DNA of 11,700 nt from Sporosarcina sp. (GTDB lineage Bacteria > Bacillota > Bacilli > Bacillales_A > Planococcaceae), in the NCBI GenBank assembly GCA_029263945.1, contig JARIDM010000246.1:1-11700 (forward strand), written 5' to 3'. The notes below the pieces were generated by a model. The model searched no databases. It saw only the letters and a program-made list of their open reading frames with translations, and was not told the origin of the DNA. The translations under genes were made by a program, and so were the position numbers. This document shows positions 1 to 6,658 of the stretch, one piece after another. Each line of letters starts with the position of its first letter. Position 1 is the stretch's first letter.

Positions 1-31
1 ACAATAAGTGATATAGAAAGGAGCGACTAAC

Positions 32-1042
32 ATGAATGCAATTACGGATCTATTGGGCCGTCCAATCCGAGATTTACGTATCTCAGTGACAGACCGTTGT
101 AATTTTAGATGTTCCTATTGTATGCCAAAAGAGGTTTTTGGTGATGATTATGTATTTCTACCCAAAGACCAACTGCTATCTTTCGAAGAAATCGAAAGGA
201 TTGCCAAGCTATTTGCCGAATTAGGCGTTAAAAAACTACGTCTAACAGGTGGAGAACCTTTGATGCGTAGGGACTTACCTGAATTGGTTGAAAAGTTAAT
301 GGCGATTGAAGGCATTGAAGATATAGGGCTTACGACAAATGGTGTCTTATTACGTCAATATGCGCAACCCTTATACGATGCTGGATTGCGTCGACTGAAC
401 ATGAGCTTAGATGCCCTAGATCCAGAAATTTTTGGAAAGCTAAATGGACGTGGCATCAAACCTGACTTTATTTTATCGAATATTGAATACGCCCAAAAAA
501 TCGGCTTTGAAATTAAAGTCAATATGGTCGTTCAAAAAGGTGTCAACGAGGATGAAATTATTCCAATGGCTGCTTACTTTAAAGCGCGTGGCATTATGTT
601 ACGCTATATCGAATTTATGGATGTAGGAAATGACAACGGCTGGAGTTTTAAGAAAGTTGTGACGAAAAAAGAAATTCATGCGATGTTAGCAGAACACTTT
701 GAGATTGAACCTACGGAACAACACTATTACGGTGAGGTGGCTAAGCGCTACCGCTATTTAGATAATGGTGCTGAAGTTGGTTTTATTACGTCTGTTTCTG
801 AATCCTTTTGCTCCTCATGTACGCGTGCGAGATTGTCATCAGACGGGAAGTTTTTTACTTGTCTATTTGCGACGGAAGGTTTCGACGTCCGTGCATTGCT
901 ACGTGCGAACTTAACAGATGAAGAATTACTTAGTGAAATTAAAGGTGTTTGGGAGAAACGATCGGATCGCTATTCCGATGAACGAACGGAACAAACTGCA
1001 AAAAATCGCAAAAAAATAGGGATGAGTTATATAGGTGGATAA
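32..1042 (+). CDS. moaA: GTP 3',8-cyclase MoaA (molybdenum cofactor biosynthesis)
   Basis: This radical SAM enzyme converts GTP to 3',8-cyclo-GTP in the first step of cytosolic molybdenum cofactor synthesis. The 336-residue product has the N-terminal radical SAM cluster motif CX3CX2C at C23, C27 and C30, followed by the LRLTGGEPL SAM-binding segment near residues 69-77. A second C-terminal cluster motif, CX2CX13C, lies at C260, C263 and C277. The protein ends in Gly-Gly, a conserved MoaA tail required for activity in the family. Length fits family members of about 330-340 residues. The ATG at 32 follows AAAGGAG at 17-23 with an 8-nt gap. No other cofactor gene is visible; partners may lie upstream of the window. 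A strong hairpin terminator follows at 1071-1114, so it is probably not transcribed with the ilv-leu genes. All key residues are present and nothing looks broken. Confidence 0.97.
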   Translation: MNAITDLLGRPIRDLRISVTDRCNFRCSYCMPKEVFGDDYVFLPKDQLLSFEEIERIAKLFAELGVKKLRLTGGEPLMRRDLPELVEKLMAIEGIEDIGLTTNGVLLRQYAQPLYDAGLRRLNMSLDALDPEIFGKLNGRGIKPDFILSNIEYAQKIGFEIKVNMVVQKGVNEDEIIPMAAYFKARGIMLRYIEFMDVGNDNGWSFKKVVTKKEIHAMLAEHFEIEPTEQHYYGEVAKRYRYLDNGAEVGFITSVSESFCSSCTRARLSSDGKFFTCLFATEGFDVRALLRANLTDEELLSEIKGVWEKRSDRYSDERTEQTAKNRKKIGMSYIGG

Positions 1043-1070
1043 AATTGTTACATTTTAAAATTTAAAGCGC

Positions 1071-1114
1071 ACCCATTTGAAAACTACAACGTATAGTCTT
1101 CAAATGGGTTTTTT
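1071..1114 (+). terminator. Rho-independent terminator after moaA
   Basis: Bases 1071-1081 pair perfectly with 1099-1109 (arm ACCCATTTGAA). The stem extends past one A-C mismatch by three further pairs, 1083-1085 with 1095-1097. A 9-nt loop and a run of six T at 1109-1114 complete the classic intrinsic terminator. It separates moaA from the ilv-leu leader. Confidence 0.9.
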
Positions 1115-1127
1115 CTATCGAAAATAA

Positions 1128-1247
1128 AAAAAGATTAAATTATTTAAGAAAGCAGATGGTTGTCGTCGTCAAGATGAAAGCGCATACAATGTGATTCATT
1201 ATTCTAAATTACCAGTAAATTTAAAAGAATCAGTTGACGCCGCGTGA
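1128..1247 (+). pseudogene. possible decayed 3' end of an unidentified gene
   Basis: After an in-frame stop at 1125-1127 there is an open stretch of 39 codons ending in TGA at 1245. It has no ATG; the only usual start codon is a GTG at 1191 without an obvious ribosome binding site. The translation has protein-like composition, including the segment QDESAYNVIHYSKLPVNL. I do not recognise the family. The AD...R...Y.V..Y spacing faintly resembles the end of a GGDEF domain, but this is too weak to name. It could be a remnant C-terminus or chance. It sits between the moaA terminator and the ilvB regulatory region, and its end overlaps a promoter-like element pair. Confidence 0.22.
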
Positions 1248-1262
1248 AATACGGGGTAAGAT
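1234..1262 (+). promoter_or_regulatory. candidate distal sigma-A promoter of the ilv-leu operon
   Basis: TTGACG (1234-1239, 5 of 6 to consensus) and TAAGAT (1257-1262, 4 of 6) are separated by 17 bp, the optimal spacing. Transcription would begin near 1269, about 120 nt before the T-box stem I. It may be an upstream start or a chance match, since it lies over the end of the possible gene remnant. The downstream pair at 1350-1379 is better placed. Confidence 0.35.
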
Positions 1263-1283
1263 AGCATCAATCCAATCGAGAAC

Positions 1284-1297
1284 GTGATTTAAATCAC
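1284..1297. promoter_or_regulatory. 14-bp perfect palindrome, CRP/FNR-type half-site spacing
   Basis: GTGATTTAAATCAC is a perfect palindrome. It has the GTGA-N6-TCAC layout of CRP/FNR-family operators (full consensus TGTGA-N6-TCACA; the outer 3' A at 1298 matches, the outer 5' T is C). It lies about 20 bp after the projected start of the distal promoter and about 95 bp before that of the proximal one. Whether any regulator binds it is unknown. Confidence 0.35.
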
Positions 1298-1336
1298 AAA
1301 CTCAATCATGCGTATTAATTGTCAGGGCTACCCATC

Positions 1337-1351
1337 AATTTGCTTTAAATT
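1337..1351. promoter_or_regulatory. CodY-box-like operator upstream of ilvB
   Basis: AATTTGCTTTAAATT matches the CodY consensus AATTTTCWGAAAATT at 12 of 15 positions, within the mismatch range of known CodY sites. It is the core of a longer inverted repeat, CAATTT-N5-AAATTG (1336-1352), and overlaps the -35 hexamer at 1350-1355, a repressing position. In Bacillus subtilis the ilv-leu operon is a well-known target of CodY, which responds to branched-chain amino acids and GTP. Confidence 0.6.
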
Positions 1352-1379
1352 GACGGAATATTGCCCCATTAAAAATTAT
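1350..1379 (+). promoter_or_regulatory. probable proximal ilv-leu promoter
   Basis: TTGACG (1350-1355, 5 of 6) and AATTAT (1374-1379, 4 of 6) are 18 bp apart. The predicted start, near 1386, falls just before the T-box stem I, as expected for a T-box leader. The CodY-like box overlaps the -35 hexamer. The -10 hexamer is not strong, so its exact position is uncertain. Confidence 0.55.
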
Positions 1380-1599
1380 ATAGTAAATCGTTGATGAGGT
1401 TAAAGTGAGTAGAAACATGTATTACCAGAGAGTCGGCAAGGTGGAAACCGACAATACATCTACTTCCGACATCCCCTCGGAGAAGAATGACTGAACAGGT
1501 AACTCATTAGGTCATTCCGGGCACAGAGCGTTTGTGCTCGTTATAAGTTGAATAGATGACATCAAATCTATTCTAGAGGTAGCTTAATTGCTACGAACA

Positions 1600-1631
1600 A
1601 GGGTGGTACCATGAAAAGCTTTTTCATCCCT
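1600..1631 (+). promoter_or_regulatory. T-box antiterminator
   Basis: The lower helix is AGGG (1600-1603) with CCCT (1628-1631). The seven-base bulge TGGTACC spans 1604-1610. The upper helix is ATGAAAA (1611-1617) with TTTTCAT (1621-1627), closed by a 3-nt loop. This matches the family architecture. The 3' half uses bases 1614-1631, which also form the left arm of the terminator, so the two folds exclude each other. Confidence 0.85.
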
Positions 1632-1680
1632 GTGTAAAGAACAGCATTTCTTTGCGCGGGACGAAAAGGCTTTTTTGTTT
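1614..1680 (+). terminator. T-box leader terminator (attenuator)
   Basis: Bases 1614-1640 pair with 1649-1674 over about 25 pairs, with one mismatch (1626/1662), one bulged T (1631) and several G-U pairs. The loop is 1641-1648 and the T-rich tail runs 1671-1680. It shares its left arm with the antiterminator. In the absence of an uncharged matching tRNA, transcription should stop here, before ilvB. Confidence 0.9.
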
Positions 1681-1708
1681 TTAAAAATAGGTCAGGAGGA
1701 GTTTGTTA

Positions 1709-3463
1709 ATGAATACTGGAGGTCAAGCAATGCAACAAGAGAAAAAGATGCCGACAGAAACTGAAATACAGCCAAAACAATTGAATGATGGGTCTGCAGT
1801 ACTCATTCAAGCTTTAAAAGATCAGGGGGTCGACATAATTTTCGGTTATCCTGGTGGCGCTGTATTACCTATATATGATGCATTATACAAAAATCCAATT
1901 TCACATGTCCTTGCCCGACATGAGCAAGGCGCCATTCACGCAGCTGAAGGGTATGCACGTGTATCTGGTAAAGCTGGTGTTGTGCTTGCAACTTCTGGAC
2001 CTGGTGCAACAAACTTAGTCACAGGGATTACAGATGCCATGATGGACTCTTTACCACTCGTCATCTTTACGGGGCAAGTTGCACAAGGGGTTATTGGAAC
2101 CGATGCTTTTCAGGAAGCAGACATTATCGGCATTACACAACCCATTACAAAACATAACTATCAAGTAAATGACATAAATGATTTACCAAGAATTATTAAA
2201 GAAGCTTTCCATATTGCTTCTACTGGACGAAGAGGACCTGTACTCGTCGATATTCCAAAAGATATTGCCATTGAATTATTTGAGGCTGACGATCACGTAG
2301 AACTAGAAGTAAATTTACCAGGTTATCAGCCGACGACAAAACCGAACTTCTTACAAATTCAAAAAGCCGCACAAGCGATTTCAGAAGCAAAAAGACCGCT
2401 AATCCTAGGTGGTGCAGGCATTTTACATGCACAGGCAATGGATGAATTAAAAGAATTTGTTGAAAGACATCAAATCCCAATTACGAATACTTTGCTTGGA
2501 CTGGGAAGTATCCACGGAGATCATGAATTATCTCTTGGAATGGCAGGTATGCACGGAAGATATACAGCGAATATGGCCATTACTGATTGTGATGTACTGG
2601 TGAATATAGGCGCTCGTTTTGATGACAGGCTTACGGGGAATTTACAAAAATTTGCACCAAATGCGAAAGTAATTCATATCGATATTGATCCTGCTGAAAT
2701 CGGGAAGAATGTCCCAACAGAAATCCCGATTGTGGCAGACGCAAAAGAAGCATTGAAAGCATTATTGGCACAGGAATTTGAATCCCCGCAAACGGAAGCT
2801 TGGCTTGAAAAGTTAAGGGCCTCAAGTGAAGAATACCCACTCTGGTATAAAGAGGATGAAAAGTGCTTGCTGCCTCAACAAGCGATTCAAATCATCCACC
2901 GCGTGACAAAAGGAGATGCCATTGTAACGACGGATGTCGGGCAACACCAAATGTGGGCTGCGCAGTACTACACGCTTAATAATCCAGATCATTGGGTTAC
3001 ATCAGGTGGTTTAGGCACGATGGGCTTTGGTTTCCCAGCAGCAATTGGTGCCCAACTTGCAAAACCTACTAAACGCGTTGTTGCAATTGTCGGAGACGCT
3101 GGTTTTCAAATGACCGCACAGGAATTATCTCTCCTGCAAGAGTTAAGAATTCCAGTAAAAGTCGTCATTTTAAATAATGGTGGCCTAGGAATGGTACGAC
3201 AGTGGCAAGAGGCTTTTTATGAAGAGCGTTATTCCCAGTCACTCATTCCCGTACAACCAGACTTTGTGAAACTCGCAAATGCTTATGACTTGAAGGGTTA
3301 CCGAATTGACACGTTGGAAGAAGCGGAGGAAGTCTTTGCAGAAGCACTATTGTCTGATGAACCCGTACTCATCGATTGTCGCGTGAAGCTATTAGAAAAT
3401 GTTTATCCGATGGTTGCACCTGGCGCTGGAATAGATCAAATGATTGGGGTGAGCGGCAAATGA
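1709..3463 (+). CDS. ilvB: acetolactate synthase large (catalytic) subunit
   Basis: This ThDP- and FAD-dependent enzyme condenses two pyruvates to 2-acetolactate (valine/leucine branch) or pyruvate with 2-oxobutyrate to 2-aceto-2-hydroxybutyrate (isoleucine branch). The 584 residues show the N-terminal pyrimidine-binding domain with FGYPGGAVLP (45-54) and the ThDP-activating glutamate E72 in RHEQGAIHAAEG. A central FAD domain follows. The C-terminal ThDP-diphosphate motif is GDA (462-464) ... NN (489-490), then LGMVRQWQ. The third motif residue is Ala instead of the more common Gly, a variant I recall from other Firmicutes. Two in-frame ATGs each have a good ribosome binding site: 1709 (AGGAGG at 1694-1699, 9-nt gap) and 1730 (GGAGGT at 1718-1723, 6-nt gap). 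I list the longer form; the residues added before 1730 are partly dictated by the second binding site, so 1730 is quite possible. The stop overlaps the ilvN start by four bases (ATGA). Confidence 0.96.
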   Translation: MNTGGQAMQQEKKMPTETEIQPKQLNDGSAVLIQALKDQGVDIIFGYPGGAVLPIYDALYKNPISHVLARHEQGAIHAAEGYARVSGKAGVVLATSGPGATNLVTGITDAMMDSLPLVIFTGQVAQGVIGTDAFQEADIIGITQPITKHNYQVNDINDLPRIIKEAFHIASTGRRGPVLVDIPKDIAIELFEADDHVELEVNLPGYQPTTKPNFLQIQKAAQAISEAKRPLILGGAGILHAQAMDELKEFVERHQIPITNTLLGLGSIHGDHELSLGMAGMHGRYTANMAITDCDVLVNIGARFDDRLTGNLQKFAPNAKVIHIDIDPAEIGKNVPTEIPIVADAKEALKALLAQEFESPQTEAWLEKLRASSEEYPLWYKEDEKCLLPQQAIQIIHRVTKGDAIVTTDVGQHQMWAAQYYTLNNPDHWVTSGGLGTMGFGFPAAIGAQLAKPTKRVVAIVGDAGFQMTAQELSLLQELRIPVKVVILNNGGLGMVRQWQEAFYEERYSQSLIPVQPDFVKLANAYDLKGYRIDTLEEAEEVFAEALLSDEPVLIDCRVKLLENVYPMVAPGAGIDQMIGVSGK

Positions 3464-3975
3464 AAAGAGTCATTACCGTAACGGTCATTAACCAAAGCGG
3501 CGTATTAAACAGAGTGACAGGGCTGCTCATGAAAAGGCAGTTTAATATAGAAAGCATTACGGTTGGGCATACAGAACAATATGGAATGTCGAAAATGACA
3601 TTCGTCGTAAATGTAGAAGATGAACGAAAGATTGAACAGCTCGTGAAACAATTACAAAAGCAGATTGATGTGATTAAAGTAGATGACATAACTGACAAGT
3701 CAATGGTCATGCGAGAGTTGGCCCTCGTCAGGGTGATTTCTCCACCACATATGCGAAGTGAAATGAACAGCATCATTGAACCGTTTCGTGCAACGGTCAT
3801 AGACACAGGGAAAAACGTCATTACGTATCAAGTCACTGGCGATCCTGAAAAAATTGAAGCCTTTATTGATTTACTTAAACCTTATGGGATTAAAGAACTC
3901 ACTCGAACAGGTGCTACGGCATTTGTAAGAGATAAACAAAAGTCACATGCACCACAATTGTCAATTCTAAAATAA
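3460..3975 (+). CDS. ilvN: acetolactate synthase small (regulatory) subunit
   Basis: This is the regulatory partner of IlvB; it raises catalytic activity and confers feedback inhibition by branched-chain amino acids, classically valine. The 171-residue product opens with an ACT domain (about 3-75): residues N11 and G14 in INQSGVLNRV occupy the effector-binding loop known from E. coli IlvH. A second ferredoxin-like C-terminal domain ends in GIKELTRTGATAFVR, a typical IlvN signature. The length is close to that of the B. subtilis protein. The ATG at 3460 overlaps the ilvB stop as ATGA, indicating translational coupling, which suits a stoichiometric complex. It is also called ilvH in Bacillus. 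The gene is intact. Confidence 0.95.
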   Translation: MKRVITVTVINQSGVLNRVTGLLMKRQFNIESITVGHTEQYGMSKMTFVVNVEDERKIEQLVKQLQKQIDVIKVDDITDKSMVMRELALVRVISPPHMRSEMNSIIEPFRATVIDTGKNVITYQVTGDPEKIEAFIDLLKPYGIKELTRTGATAFVRDKQKSHAPQLSILK

Positions 3976-4002
3976 AAAACAACTAAAATGGAGGAATTTA
4001 AA

Positions 4003-5037
4003 ATGGCTAAAATGTATTATAACAACGATATCAATGAAGGTGTTCTAGAAGGAAAGAAAATCGCGGTAATCGGATACGGTTCACAAGGTCATGCACATGC
4101 ACAAAACCTAAAAGATTCAGGATTTGACGTTGTTGTAGGCGTCAGACCAGGAAAATCATTTGATGCAGCGAAAGCAGATGGATTGAATGTTGCAACAGTT
4201 AAAGAAGCAGCAGCGCAAGCGGATCTTGTGATGGTGCTTCTACCAGATGAGAGACAAAAGCAAGTTTACGATGAAGAAATTGAGCCAGCACTAAAAGCAG
4301 GAAAATCTTTAGTTTTTGCACACGGGTTCAACGTACATTTCAATGAAATCAAACCCCCTGCTGATGTAGATGTATTCCTTGTCGCACCAAAAGGACCAGG
4401 ACATCTGGTACGTAGAACGTTTGAAGCGGGCGCAGGTGTACCAGCACTATTTGCAGTCCATCAGGATGCATCAGGAAATGCGAAAGAAACAGCACTTGCC
4501 TATGCGAAAGGCATTGGATCAGCGCGTGCGGGTGTACTTGAAACTTCATTTAAAGAAGAAACAGAGACGGATCTATTCGGCGAACAAGCGGTTCTGTGTG
4601 GGGGAACAACAGCACTTGTGAAAGCAGGATTCGAAACGCTTGTAGAAGCTGGTTATCAACCAGAACTTGCTTATTTTGAAACATTACACGAGTTGAAACT
4701 GATTGTTGACTTGATGTACGAGGGTGGACTTTCAGGCATGCGCTACTCGATTTCTGACACAGCACAGTGGGGCGATTATGTAGCAGGAGATCGCATAGTC
4801 GATGATGGCACGAAAACGCGTATGAAAGAATTGCTGTCTGAAATTCAGTCAGGTGAGTTTGCTAGAGGATTGATCGAAGAGAATAAAAATAACCGTCCAA
4901 ACTTCAATGCAATCACTGAAAGAGAGGAAAAACACCAAATTGAAGAAGTAGGTCAAAAGCTTCGTGAAATGATGCCATTTGTAAATGCACCAGGAAGTAA
5001 AAAACAGAAAGAAGTGGCGGCGAGTGCGAAAAATTGA
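4003..5037 (+). CDS. ilvC: ketol-acid reductoisomerase (NADP+)
   Basis: IlvC isomerises and reduces 2-acetolactate to 2,3-dihydroxyisovalerate, and the C6 analogue toward isoleucine, using NADPH and Mg2+. The 344-residue product is the short class I form. The nucleotide-binding loop GYGSQGHA is at 24-31, and the cofactor-specificity loop VRPGKSF (47-53) has Arg and Ser as in NADPH-preferring members. Catalytic H107 and K130 are present, as are the metal ligands D190, E194, E226 and E230 and the substrate-contact S251. The start at 4003 follows GGAGGA (3990-3995) with a 7-nt gap; an ATG at 3988 lies over that binding site and would add five unsupported residues. The gap after ilvN is 27 nt, and the 3' end overlaps leuA by 14 nt. 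Codons for Ala, Lys and Gly dominate, as expected of an abundant enzyme. Confidence 0.97.
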   Translation: MAKMYYNNDINEGVLEGKKIAVIGYGSQGHAHAQNLKDSGFDVVVGVRPGKSFDAAKADGLNVATVKEAAAQADLVMVLLPDERQKQVYDEEIEPALKAGKSLVFAHGFNVHFNEIKPPADVDVFLVAPKGPGHLVRRTFEAGAGVPALFAVHQDASGNAKETALAYAKGIGSARAGVLETSFKEETETDLFGEQAVLCGGTTALVKAGFETLVEAGYQPELAYFETLHELKLIVDLMYEGGLSGMRYSISDTAQWGDYVAGDRIVDDGTKTRMKELLSEIQSGEFARGLIEENKNNRPNFNAITEREEKHQIEEVGQKLREMMPFVNAPGSKKQKEVAASAKN

Positions 5038-6574
5038 CATATTTGACACAACATTACGAGACGGAGAACAAGCGGCAGGCATTAATTTAAACACCGCCGA
5101 GAAATTAGAAATTGCACGTCAGCTTGAAAGGCTTGGGGTCACAATTATCGAAGCAGGTTTTCCTGCTTCGTCTCCAGGCGATTTTGAAGCCGTACAACGC
5201 ATCGCAAATACTGTGAAGAATTCATCCGTAACAGGCCTTGCGCGGACCATTATGAGTGATATCGATACTTCTTGGGAAGCATTGAAAGGAGCCGCACAAC
5301 CACATCTCCATATCTTTATTGCTACATCACCTATCCACATGAATTTTAAGCTCAAAAAAACACCTGACGAAGTCGTTGAGATTGCAGTAGAAGCTGTAAA
5401 ACATGCACGTAAGAAATTTCCACTCGTGCAATGGTCAGCGGAAGATGCTTTTCGATCAGACCCAGAATTTCTCGTCCGAATCGTCAATAAAGTGATTGCG
5501 GCTGGGGCAACAACGATTAACATCCCAGATACAGTCGGGTATGCAACACCGATCGAATATGGTGCGTTGTTTAAGTACTTAAAAGAAAATGTGACAGGGA
5601 TCGATAAAGTAAAACTTTCCGCACATTGTCACAATGATTTGGGCATGGCAACTGCAAATACGATCGCAGCAATAGAAAACGGCGCAGACCAGGTAGAAGG
5701 CACGATTAATGGCATCGGCGAGCGCGCAGGAAACGTTGCTCTTGAAGAAATCGCAGTCGCACTTCATATTCGAAAAGATATATATGGTTTTGAAACCGAC
5801 ATAAATTTGCAAGAAATTAAACGTACGAGTCAACTTGTGAGCCAATTAACAGGCGTGGTGATTCAACCGAACAAAGCCGTCGTTGGCAAAAATGCCTTTG
5901 CGCATGAGTCAGGAATTCACCAGGACGGCATGTTGAAAAATCCGGAAACTTATGAAATTATCACCCCCGAATTAATCGGAGAAAAGACGGTTCCGTTAGC
6001 ACTTGGTAAACATTCAGGCAGACACGCATTTAAAGACCGCGCTGTGACAATGGGCTTTGAGTTAAGTGAAGAAAAGCTGAATGAAGCATTCGTTGGATTT
6101 AAGCAATTAGCAGATCGTAAAAAGGAAATTACAGAAGATGATTTATTCGTTCTTTTCACGGATCAGCAAATTCAAAACAACGATACGCCAGTTTATGAGT
6201 TAAAGAATATACAAGTGCAATATAGCACGTCGAATATTCCGACAGCCACGATTACTGCGGTGACCCCAGCTGGAGCAGAAGTTAATAAAGCTGCGACAGG
6301 ATCGGGTTCTGTGGAAGCAATCTTCAACACGTTGGAAGAACTTGTACAAGGGAAAGTGCACATTTTAGACTACCGAGTCACTTCCATTGGTAAAGGTCGC
6401 GATGCATTAGGAGAAGCGCTTGTGAACCTTAGCTATAACGGGCAAGTATCTACAGGTCGTGACGTTGCACAAGATGTACTTGAAGCTTCTGCAAAAGCCT
6501 ATTTAAATGCCATTAACCGTCAATTGATTAACGCAGATAGTCGTGAAATGAATGATGTTATAACGACGATTTAA
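5024..6574 (+). CDS. leuA: 2-isopropylmalate synthase
   Basis: LeuA condenses acetyl-CoA with 2-oxoisovalerate, the committed step of leucine synthesis. The 516 residues comprise a TIM-barrel catalytic domain opening with FDTTLRDGEQ (R12 catalytic, D13 metal ligand) and carrying the metal histidines H201 and H203 in AHCHNDLGMA, followed by NGIGERAGN. The C-terminal leucine-sensing domain (about 390-510) includes GKGRDALGEALV. The length is close to B. subtilis LeuA (518). I chose GTG at 5024 because it gives MRKIDIFDTTLRDGEQ, the usual family N-terminus. The next upstream in-frame start (ATG 4985) would add 13 residues inside ilvC and has no ribosome binding site. The gene overlaps ilvC by 14 nt, and the site before GTG is weak, so translation is probably coupled to ilvC. 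Confidence 0.95.
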   Translation: MRKIDIFDTTLRDGEQAAGINLNTAEKLEIARQLERLGVTIIEAGFPASSPGDFEAVQRIANTVKNSSVTGLARTIMSDIDTSWEALKGAAQPHLHIFIATSPIHMNFKLKKTPDEVVEIAVEAVKHARKKFPLVQWSAEDAFRSDPEFLVRIVNKVIAAGATTINIPDTVGYATPIEYGALFKYLKENVTGIDKVKLSAHCHNDLGMATANTIAAIENGADQVEGTINGIGERAGNVALEEIAVALHIRKDIYGFETDINLQEIKRTSQLVSQLTGVVIQPNKAVVGKNAFAHESGIHQDGMLKNPETYEIITPELIGEKTVPLALGKHSGRHAFKDRAVTMGFELSEEKLNEAFVGFKQLADRKKEITEDDLFVLFTDQQIQNNDTPVYELKNIQVQYSTSNIPTATITAVTPAGAEVNKAATGSGSVEAIFNTLEELVQGKVHILDYRVTSIGKGRDALGEALVNLSYNGQVSTGRDVAQDVLEASAKAYLNAINRQLINADSREMNDVITTI

Positions 6575-6658
6575 TGTTCTGCTGAAGTGGAAATCAACAA
6601 TGAAAACGAACATTTCAGATATGAATTGAAGTACAAAAAAATAAGGAGGAGAGCTCAA

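Larger units (their letters stand above)
1386..1680 (+). promoter_or_regulatory. T-box leader of the ilv-leu operon
   Basis: This tRNA-sensing leader lets transcription continue when a matching tRNA is uncharged. Stem I starts after GATGA (1393-1397), carries AGTA (1408-1411), an upper helix ATGTATT/AATACAT (1417-1423/1453-1459), the AGAGAG bulge (1427-1432) and a distal hairpin GTCGG/CCGAC (1432-1436/1448-1452) with GGTGG in its loop. Further stems are GAATGAC/GTCATTC (1485-1491/1511-1517), 1518-1526/1532-1540, and GAATAGAT/ATCTATTC (1550-1557/1566-1573). The bulge TGGTACC (1604-1610) presents TGGT, complementary to an ACCA tRNA end, which fits Leu, Ile or Val tRNAs with discriminator A. The specifier is not settled. 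ATC (Ile, 1471-1473), four bases after the upper helix and opposite AGTA, is my first choice; CTC (Leu, 1476-1478) is the alternative, as Leu is used in B. subtilis. Confidence 0.93.

Noticed and set aside
3092..3100. GDA instead of GDG in the ThDP motif of IlvB as a sign of inactivity
   Set aside because: I recall the same variant in other Firmicute acetolactate synthases, and E72, N489, N490 and the rest of the motif are present, so it is not evidence of a broken enzyme.
3369..3821. 150-codon open frame on the minus strand across the ilvB/ilvN junction
   Set aside because: It lies opposite clearly functional ilvB and ilvN, has no recognisable domain or ribosome binding site, and its composition is that of an antisense shadow.
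6575..6658. possible internal promoter or small gene between leuA and leuB
   Set aside because: The 84-nt gap shows no paired -35/-10 elements and no hairpin; the in-frame GTG extension of leuB at 6587 lacks family support.
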